Shown: one piece after another, positions 48,616 through 54,995 of the stretch
How positions within the stretch are numbered: the first letter of the stretch is position 1
Layout of the letters: each line of letters opens with the position of its first letter
From: a virus
Direction: 5' to 3' (one strand)
Virus record (IMG/VR): IMGVR_UViG_3300028802_000186
Coordinates: 1-56,476 of that record
Length of the DNA stretch: 56,476 nucleotides
Notes under the pieces: model-generated
Seen by the model: the letters and a program-made list of their open reading frames with translations, nothing else
What the model was told of the DNA's origin: nothing
Databases searched by the model: none
Made by a program: the position numbers and the translations under genes

Positions 48616-49245
48616 ATGACCGAAACCATCGCCGCCGCCGTTGCCATCCTGGCCCTGGCCGCTCTTGCCGCCCTGATGCTGGCCGCCAGCACTGGCCTGC
48701 CGTTCCGCGTCCGTCACCGGCCCGCCCTGCGGATCGAGGTCGTGATCGGCGACATCACCACCCAGCGCGTGGACGTCATCGTCAACGCCGCCAAGTCCAG
48801 CCTGCTCGGGGGCGGCGGGGTGGACGGGGCGATCCACCAGGCGGGCGGACCGGCCATCCTGCGAGAGTGCCGCGACCTGCGCGCCCGCCAGTACCCCGGC
48901 GGGCTGCCCGCCGGTCAGGCCGCGTTGACCGGCGCTGGGCGCCTGCCCGCCGAGCACGTCATCCACACCGTCGGCCCCATGTACGACCCGTTCGTCGACC
49001 AGTCGGCCATCCTGCGCAGCTGCTACACCGAGTCGCTGGCCCGCGCCGACGAGGTCGGCGCCCGCACGGCCGCCTTCCCGCTGATCTCTGCCGGGGTGTA
49101 CGGCTGGCCCAAGGACGACGCGGTCAGGCAGGCTCTGGCGGCGCTGCGCACCGCGAGCACGAGGGTGAAGACCGTACGGCTGGTCATGTTCGACGAGGGC
49201 ACCTACCGCACCGCCCTGGCCGTCGATTCGCTGGAGGATTTCTGA
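48616..49245 (+). CDS. Membrane-anchored macrodomain protein
   Basis: 209 residues after GAGGAGG. Hydrophobic helix at 5-24, then a MacroD-type domain: GDIT at 45-48, VDVIVNAAKSSLLGGGGVDG at 52-71, VIHTVGPMY at 115-123 and SAGVYGWP at 158-165. Macrodomains bind ADP-ribose and many remove it from protein. In the usual N-A-A-N motif the second Asn is replaced by K60, while D70 is kept. The Asn helps position substrate in MacroD enzymes, so activity may be lowered or changed to binding. It heads an operon with two small genes. It is the only second ADP-ribose protein visible besides the giant ART/NUDIX gene. Confidence 0.8.
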   Translation: MTETIAAAVAILALAALAALMLAASTGLPFRVRHRPALRIEVVIGDITTQRVDVIVNAAKSSLLGGGGVDGAIHQAGGPAILRECRDLRARQYPGGLPAGQAALTGAGRLPAEHVIHTVGPMYDPFVDQSAILRSCYTESLARADEVGARTAAFPLISAGVYGWPKDDAVRQALAALRTASTRVKTVRLVMFDEGTYRTALAVDSLEDF

Positions 49246-49442
49246 TGAAGCTGGCAGTCGTATTCGACATCCCCGACGACCAGGCCGACACGTACGCTGG
49301 AGTCGTCGTCCGCATGATCAAACACCACCAGTTCGCCACGGAGCAGGGCATCAGGCATTGGTCGTTTGATCAGGAGATGCGCCCGATCGCCGCCGCCGTC
49401 ATCGGCAACGATGCGCTTACCGGCCTGTTCCTGAAAGGCTGA
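49245..49442 (+). CDS. Small hypothetical protein in the macrodomain operon
   Basis: 65 residues in TGATG overlap with the macrodomain gene. MKLAVVFDIPDDQADTYAGV is an alpha/beta start. It could be a partner of the macrodomain; no motif. Confidence 0.65.
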   Translation: MKLAVVFDIPDDQADTYAGVVVRMIKHHQFATEQGIRHWSFDQEMRPIAAAVIGNDALTGLFLKG

Positions 49443-49451
49443 GGAAGCCCG

Positions 49452-49808
49452 ATGTACCTGATCACGGCAATCCAGGAGCTGCTGCCCGAAGGTGCCCAGG
49501 CGCGGCGGATCTCCGAAGACGTCGTCAACATCCTCGCCCCCGGCCGTGACCTCACCAAGGAGGATGCAGACGCCGCGCGGATGGCCATCGCCGCAGCGGG
49601 CTACACGGAGGTCAAATCCTGGATAGCCACTGAGGGTATGTCGTGGCTGTCCAGCGGAATCCAGAGCGCGTCGTTCAAGGTCCAGCGGGACCCGTTCGTG
49701 CACGAGCAAGCGCTGCATGAGAACTGGGCACGCGGTCAGGTCACCGCCGCCGGGAAAAGCTGGGCCACCCACATGGTCAAATTCGATGGGACCGTACTGG
49801 AGCGCTGA
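49452..49808 (+). CDS. Hypothetical protein
   Basis: 118 residues nine bases after the previous stop, with GAGG in that stop region. Helical (RRISEDVVNILAPGRDLTKE) with IATEGMSWLSSGIQSASF. Family unknown. Confidence 0.6.
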   Translation: MYLITAIQELLPEGAQARRISEDVVNILAPGRDLTKEDADAARMAIAAAGYTEVKSWIATEGMSWLSSGIQSASFKVQRDPFVHEQALHENWARGQVTAAGKSWATHMVKFDGTVLER

Positions 49809-49845
49809 CCACCGCTTACCGGCAGAGCCGGGCTGACCACCTACG

Positions 49846-50154
49846 ATGGTGGTCATGCCCGGCTCTTCCACGCTGTACGCCATCTACTTGCTCGCGTTCG
49901 CGCGTCTCGTCGTGCTGCTCACCCGCGACACCATCACTGAGGTGCCCCGTGACGCCTTCGTGACGGCCCTCAAAGAGCGCGGCCACAACAGCCTCGCCTA
50001 CCTGGTGCTATGCCCCTGGTGCATCTCGGTCTGGCTCGCCATCCCTGCCGCCCCGATCATCTACGCTTACGGCGATTCGCCGTGGCTGTTCGTGCCCGCC
50101 CTCGGGCTGGCCCTGTCCGCAGCCGCCGGTTGGCTCGCGCGCGTGAAGGGGTGA
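49846..50154 (+). CDS. Membrane protein with CPWC motif, DUF1360-like
   Basis: 102 residues; an alternative ATG is at 49855. Helices near 10-26, 58-75 and 78-98. LVLCPWCISVWLA is typical of DUF1360 membrane proteins found in phage and Bacillus sporulation loci. CPWC could form a disulphide. Precedes the portal by four bases. Confidence 0.7.
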   Translation: MVVMPGSSTLYAIYLLAFARLVVLLTRDTITEVPRDAFVTALKERGHNSLAYLVLCPWCISVWLAIPAAPIIYAYGDSPWLFVPALGLALSAAAGWLARVKG

Positions 50155-50158
50155 CCGG

Positions 50159-52114
50159 ATGGGGCTGCTGACCCGTAAGGCCAAGCTCGTGCCCGCCGGT
50201 GGGCAGGACGGCCCGGGAACGCGACCTGCCGCCCTGACCGCCGCCGCCGTACCCATCAACCTGGGCGACGCCGCCTCCTGGCAGATGTTCAAGCTCGGCG
50301 ACCACCGCTGGCAGTGGGAGGCCTGGCGCCACTACGACATCTGCGGGGAGATGCGTTTCGTCGTCAACTGGATGGGCAACAGCATCTCCCGCTGCCGCAT
50401 GTACGCGGCGCAGATCACCGACGATGGGGTGGTCGGTGACGAGGTCGAAGACCCCCGCGTGAAGATGATCGCCGAAACCATGTTCGGCACCCCGGCCGCG
50501 AAAGCGCAGGCCCAGCGCCTGATGGGCATCAACATGATGACCGCCGGGGATTGCTTCATCGTCGCCGAGGGGTACCGGTCCGCCCAGGACGGCGAGGTCG
50601 GCACCGACAAGTGGTACGTATGCTCCTCGTCCGAGGTGTACCGGCGCGGTGACGACATCATGGTTCGCCGTTCCATCACCCACGGCGGCGGCACGTACAA
50701 GCTGGACAAGGCCAAGGATCTGCTGATCCGGTGCTGGAATCCGCATCCGCGCCGCCATGACGCCGCCGACTCCACCGTGCGGGCCATCCTGCCGGTGCTG
50801 CGGGAGCTGGAGCAGTGCACGAAGCGGGTGTTCGCCGAGCTTGACTCCCGCCTGGCCGGTGCCGGGATCCTGCTGCTGCCGGACAACATCGACTTCCCGC
50901 GTCCGCCGCAGGAGACGCCCAATGTGCCGCAGCGTTCCGGGGTGGAGGGCTTCGCGGACTTGTTGCAGAGGACGATGGCTACGTCGATGCAGCAGCGCGA
51001 CAACGCTGCCGCCGTGGTGCCGATCATCTTGCAGGTGGCGGTCGACGCCCTCGACAAGATCAAACACTTGACGTTCGATTCGACCATCTCCGAGCATATC
51101 TCCCAAATGCGCAAGGACGCCGTGGCCCGCATGGCGATGTCGCTGGACATTCCGCCCGAGGTGCTGACCGGCATGGGCGGCTCGAACCACTGGTCGAGCT
51201 GGCAGATCGAAGAGTCCTCGATCAAGATCCACATCGAGCCGCTGCTGATCCAGCTCGCCGACGCCCTCAACATCGGCTACTTCCAGCCCGCCCTCAAGGC
51301 CGCAGGCATCCCGAACCCGGAGAAGATGACCCTCTGGTTCGACATCGCCGCCCTCACCGTACGGCCCAACCGCTCCGAGCAGGCCATGCAGTTCGCCGAA
51401 AAGGAGTACATCTCCGCCGAGGCCGCCCGCAAGAACGCCGCCTTCACCGAGGACGACGCCCCCAAGAAGGCGGAGCTGGTCTACAACATCACCAAGGCCC
51501 TGGTCCTGGCGCAGCCCGCCTACGCGGGCGACCCGGAGGTGCAGAAGATCCTCGGCCTGCCCAACATCCAGATGCCCGCCCCGGCCGCTCCCCCGGCGCC
51601 GCCCGGAGACCTGATGCCCGGCGACCCCGGCTATGACACGGCCGGTAGCGAACCGGCAGATGTGGGTGCTCGCGGCCTGCCGCAGTTCCCGTCCGTCGCC
51701 GAAGCGGAGTCCGGCGCCGTCCCAGGCAAGGGCCAGAAGCTGGCGGCCCTGGCGGCTTCCGCCCTGAAGCCCCTCGGTGACGCCGCCCTGTTCTACGCCG
51801 CCGACGCCGCCGTGCGCCGCGCCTTGGAGCTGGCCGGTGGCCGCCTCGTCGCGGGGCCGCAGCGCACCCGGTACGGCGTGCCGAAGCACGAGCTGCACAC
51901 CCAGGTCGTCCCGGACCGGTCCCGCGTGCCCGCTCTGCTGGCCGGAGCCTGGACTCACGCCCGCGACCAGGCTCTCGCCCTAGGTGTCGACCCGGACGCG
52001 CTGGAGGAGCTTCTGGGCGGCTACTGCACGGAGCTGCTGACCCGGGGCGTCCCGCATGAGGCGGGTCTGCTGCGGGCCACGCTGCACCAGGCACGAGGAG
52101 ACCTGAAGTCATGA
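50159..52114 (+). CDS. Portal protein
   Basis: 651 residues. Core features: RFVVNWMGNSISRCRMY (wing start), GDCFIVAEGY, SSSEVYRR and EHISQMRKDAVARMAMSLDI with PPEVLTG, matching actinophage portals. SIKIHIEPLLIQLADAL is the stem region. Residues 475-651 add a Pro-rich linker and a helical tail. Twelve copies should form the packaging vertex. Confidence 0.85.
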   Translation: MGLLTRKAKLVPAGGQDGPGTRPAALTAAAVPINLGDAASWQMFKLGDHRWQWEAWRHYDICGEMRFVVNWMGNSISRCRMYAAQITDDGVVGDEVEDPRVKMIAETMFGTPAAKAQAQRLMGINMMTAGDCFIVAEGYRSAQDGEVGTDKWYVCSSSEVYRRGDDIMVRRSITHGGGTYKLDKAKDLLIRCWNPHPRRHDAADSTVRAILPVLRELEQCTKRVFAELDSRLAGAGILLLPDNIDFPRPPQETPNVPQRSGVEGFADLLQRTMATSMQQRDNAAAVVPIILQVAVDALDKIKHLTFDSTISEHISQMRKDAVARMAMSLDIPPEVLTGMGGSNHWSSWQIEESSIKIHIEPLLIQLADALNIGYFQPALKAAGIPNPEKMTLWFDIAALTVRPNRSEQAMQFAEKEYISAEAARKNAAFTEDDAPKKAELVYNITKALVLAQPAYAGDPEVQKILGLPNIQMPAPAAPPAPPGDLMPGDPGYDTAGSEPADVGARGLPQFPSVAEAESGAVPGKGQKLAALAASALKPLGDAALFYAADAAVRRALELAGGRLVAGPQRTRYGVPKHELHTQVVPDRSRVPALLAGAWTHARDQALALGVDPDALEELLGGYCTELLTRGVPHEAGLLRATLHQARGDLKS

Positions 52115-52344
52115 CCGTTCCCTACGTCCCCGGCAATGATGTACGCAGCGTGACTGGAAACGGGCAAAACGATGTTACTAGCCAGTACATGTGCCCGGAT
52201 CCCCGGGCTGGCACCCACCGCCGGTCACCGCGCGTAACAACGGACTGGTCCAGTCACGGGATCCTGGCCGTCATCGCCGCCCTCGCGCTCGCCCTCACCG
52301 CCGACGGGGGCATGCTGCTGCTCATCGCCTGGTGGCAGCAATGA
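52111..52344 (+). CDS. Small membrane protein
   Basis: 77 residues in ATGA overlap with the portal gene. Soluble N-terminus then a transmembrane helix at about 50-75 (ILAVIAALALALTADGGMLL). AT-rich for this genome near 52135-52190, perhaps acquired. Role unknown. Confidence 0.6.
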   Translation: MTVPYVPGNDVRSVTGNGQNDVTSQYMCPDPRAGTHRRSPRVTTDWSSHGILAVIAALALALTADGGMLLLIAWWQQ

Positions 52345-52526
52345 CCCCCGAACAGATGGCGACGATAGGCGCCTTCGCGGGCGCCCTCGGCAAACTCAAG
52401 GCGAAACAGGAGCTGGGCCAGGGCGCCGAGCTGACGGCCGACGAGGTGAACGGCATCATCTGGGGAATCAAGCAGCTACGAGGAGGCGCCCAGCATGGCC
52501 CAGCCGACAACCCTGCCGAACGCTGA
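52341..52526 (+). CDS. Small helical protein overlapping MuF
   Basis: 61 residues in ATGA overlap, extending 32 bases into the MuF gene. Helical (EQMATIGAFAGALGKLKAKQ). Short linkers like this occur between portal and MuF in related phages. Confidence 0.55.
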   Translation: MTPEQMATIGAFAGALGKLKAKQELGQGAELTADEVNGIIWGIKQLRGGAQHGPADNPAER

Positions 52527-53910
52527 CGCGCAGAGGGCCGCCGCCCTGGAGGTGTTCGCCCAGTACGAGCCGCCCCTGTATGAGGCATACCTGGAGATGA
52601 TGCTGGAGTGGATGGCCGCCGTGAAGGCCGCCATGTTCGCCGGTGGCGTCGCCGCACTCGGGCTGGTGCCCGACCCGCTGGCCGTGTTCTCCCAGACCCC
52701 CAAGTGGACGGCGTTGACCGCGCAGTACACCGCTCAGGTGGCCCGTGAGGTCCTTGCGGCCCCATACCGGGACCTGTTCGCCGACGACGCGCTGTTCGAG
52801 TCGCGGCCGTTCGTGCGTAACTGGATCGTCGAGCGGGAGAACCGGCTGTCGGCCATGCCTGATCAGGTGTTCGGTCTCGTCTCCCAGATCATTGACTCGG
52901 CAACAGTCAACGGCGCAAGCATCCCCGACGTGACCGCCCAGGTCGAACAGCTGTTCTCCGACACCAGCATCCCCACGTGGAAGAACCGGGCCCGCACCGT
53001 CGCCCGCACCGAGGTCGTCGGCGCCTACAACGGCGGGCTGCACGACGCCTTCGCCATGATCGTCGAGAACGACCCCGACACCGAATACGTGCACCGCTGG
53101 CTCGCCACCGAAGACCACCGCACCCGCCCCGACCACGTTGAGGCGGACGGCCAGACTCAGCCGTTCGGCCAGCCGTTCATCATCGGCGCCCAAGAGGGCG
53201 AGGGCGCCCACCCGGGCTACGCCATGATGTTCCCCCACGACCCCGCCGGACCCCCTCACGAGGTGATCAACTGCCGGTGCGTCGAACTGCTGGAGATCAA
53301 AAACGAGCCGACGAAGATGGCCAACCGCCAGTACCTCGGCGCCTCCGGCATGACCCTCGAGCAGACCATCGGCCCCGACTGCGGGTTCTGCATGCTCACC
53401 CACAAGCCCGGCCTGTGCAAAGGGCAGAAGCGCGGCCAGACCGAGCCCGGCGCGCAGGACGAAACCAAGAAGACGCCCGCCCAGGTGGCCCAGACCGCCG
53501 TCACCGGCCTGTCCGACGCCATCACCCGAGCCGAGCAGGTCGCCGCCCAATCCGCAGGCACCAACCCGAAGCTGGCCGCCATGGCACGCCGGGCCATCGC
53601 CGGATACCGCAAGGCCCTGCGCCCGCACCAGCAGACCCTCAAGCAGGCCGCAGGTGCCAACGCCAAAGCAAAGCGGACCGCCACCCAGGACACCAAGCAG
53701 CAGGACACCCTCGACAAGCGGGCCAAGCGGCAGAAGGAGAGCCTCGGCAAGGCCGCGCAGCGCATCCTCGACCGCCGCGCCGAAAAGGCCAAGCTGAAGA
53801 AGATGACCCCGCACCAGCGCACCGCCTACCACAAGGCGAAGTCGGCAGCTGCCAAGGCGAAGCGCGAGGCCCAGGAGAACAAGACGTTGAAGGAGGCGGG
53901 CAAGGGGTGA
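52495..53910 (+). CDS. MuF-type minor capsid protein
   Basis: 471 residues after GAGGAGG. The MuF core: RARTVARTEVVGAYNGG at about 165-180, LATEDHRTRPDH at 203-214, and HEVINCRCVE with C260 and C262. Residues 330-471 are Lys/Ala-rich helix, probably coiled coil. MuF proteins are head-morphogenesis proteins often carrying toxin tails; here the toxin-like domains are in the separate giant gene. Confidence 0.8.
   Translation: MAQPTTLPNADAQRAAALEVFAQYEPPLYEAYLEMMLEWMAAVKAAMFAGGVAALGLVPDPLAVFSQTPKWTALTAQYTAQVAREVLAAPYRDLFADDALFESRPFVRNWIVERENRLSAMPDQVFGLVSQIIDSATVNGASIPDVTAQVEQLFSDTSIPTWKNRARTVARTEVVGAYNGGLHDAFAMIVENDPDTEYVHRWLATEDHRTRPDHVEADGQTQPFGQPFIIGAQEGEGAHPGYAMMFPHDPAGPPHEVINCRCVELLEIKNEPTKMANRQYLGASGMTLEQTIGPDCGFCMLTHKPGLCKGQKRGQTEPGAQDETKKTPAQVAQTAVTGLSDAITRAEQVAAQSAGTNPKLAAMARRAIAGYRKALRPHQQTLKQAAGANAKAKRTATQDTKQQDTLDKRAKRQKESLGKAAQRILDRRAEKAKLKKMTPHQRTAYHKAKSAAAKAKREAQENKTLKEAGKG
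53295..53307 (+). repeat. GATCnAAAACGA site
   Basis: GATCAAAAACGAG within MuF, encoding E-I-K-N-E. Confidence 0.6.
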
Positions 53911-54803
53911 AGCTGCGGACCGGAAGGCGTAACCCGCGCAACCTGTACCTACAGCTGGGCGACGAGCCGGGAGAGCGGGATCCGTGCGTCGGGTTCATGG
54001 TCGACGACGGCTCGGCCGCGCTGATCGCTGACGCGCTGAACAGTCCGTGGCACCTGAACGAGATCAAGATCAACGCCGAGGTGCGGCACGAAAACCCCTT
54101 CAACCCCGAACTGCTGGTGATCGTCCCGTCCCGGGGCAGGCCGCAGCACCTGGCCCGCACGGTCGACGCCTGGCGCACCACCGGCGCCTTCGACCGGGCA
54201 GCACTGCTGTTCGCCGTCGACGCCGACGACCCGGAGATCGGGGCGTACCGGGAAGCCCACCGCGCGGTAGCCCACCTGCCGGTAGGGCTGCGCGTCGCCG
54301 TCCGGTGGCTGCCGATGGTCACCAAGCTCAACCGGGTAGCCGTCCAGCACTGCGAGGCGCCGTTCGCGCTCGGCTTCGCCGGTGACGATCACGTGCCCCG
54401 CACTCCCGGCTGGGCCGGACGCTACCTGGACGAGCTGCACGCGCTAGGCACGGGAATCGTGTACGGCGACGACGGCATGCAGGGCGAGGCGCTGCCCACC
54501 CAATGGGCGATGACCTCGGACATTGTGCGCGCACTCGGGCGCATGGTGCCCGCCGACGTGGAGCACTTGTACTGCGACAACGCCGTCCAGGAGCTGGGCC
54601 TCAAGGCCGACTGCCTGCGGTACCTGCCGGACGTGCTGATCGAGCACATGCACCCGATGGCGGGCAAGGCCGCGACGGATCGTGGCTACGCGCGCGTCAA
54701 CCAGCCCGAGCAGTACAGCCGCGACCAGAAGGCGTTCCTGGAGTGGACGACCGGCCTGATGGGGATCCAGGTCGCGACCGTGCGGGCCCTGCGTGTTCGG
54801 TGA
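53907..54803 (+). CDS. Second GT-A type glycosyltransferase
   Basis: 298 residues from a GTG in GTGA overlap with MuF. LLVIVPSRGRPQHLARTVDA is a family-2 nucleotide-sugar start, GDDHVPR (D160, D161, H162) the metal site. GTGIVYGDDGMQGE and HLYCDNAVQELG follow. Position among head genes hints at glycosylation of virion proteins or host surface; acceptor not shown. Confidence 0.75.
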   Translation: MKLRTGRRNPRNLYLQLGDEPGERDPCVGFMVDDGSAALIADALNSPWHLNEIKINAEVRHENPFNPELLVIVPSRGRPQHLARTVDAWRTTGAFDRAALLFAVDADDPEIGAYREAHRAVAHLPVGLRVAVRWLPMVTKLNRVAVQHCEAPFALGFAGDDHVPRTPGWAGRYLDELHALGTGIVYGDDGMQGEALPTQWAMTSDIVRALGRMVPADVEHLYCDNAVQELGLKADCLRYLPDVLIEHMHPMAGKAATDRGYARVNQPEQYSRDQKAFLEWTTGLMGIQVATVRALRVR

Positions 54804-54954
54804 TCCGTGCGACGAGGAGACCTGGTCGTGGTGGCACTTCACCCCGAGCCAGCTCGACCCGTACTGGATCCGGTGCGCCCTGACGCTGCCGCACGACCGG
54901 CACGAGGACGAGAACACGGGGCTCCGGTGGACCACCGAGGACGAGACGCTGTGA
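54793..54954 (+). CDS. Small acidic hypothetical protein
   Basis: 53 residues from a GTG, overlapping the glycosyltransferase by 11 bases. Trp-rich (WSWWHFTPSQLDPYWIR) and acidic at the end. Coupled by GTGA to the micro-ORF at 54951. Confidence 0.5.
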   Translation: MFGDPCDEETWSWWHFTPSQLDPYWIRCALTLPHDRHEDENTGLRWTTEDETL

Positions 54955-54995
54955 CCGCTGAAGATCAAAAACGATCCCGTATGCTCAGCCCATGA
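54951..54995 (+). CDS. 14-codon micro-ORF carrying the GATC element
   Basis: GTG start inside the upstream stop, stop inside the giant gene start (ATGA). Its codons include the full GATCAAAAACGATC site. Could couple translation into the giant gene. Confidence 0.35.
   Translation: MTAEDQKRSRMLSP
54963..54976 (+). repeat. GATCnAAAACGATC site with both GATC halves
   Basis: GATCAAAAACGATC, 16 bases upstream of the giant gene ATG, followed by TATGCT. Confidence 0.8.

Noticed and set aside
52135-52190. Further GATC-type element near GGCAAAACGATG
   Set aside because: It has AAAACGAT but lacks the GATC half, so it was not counted.
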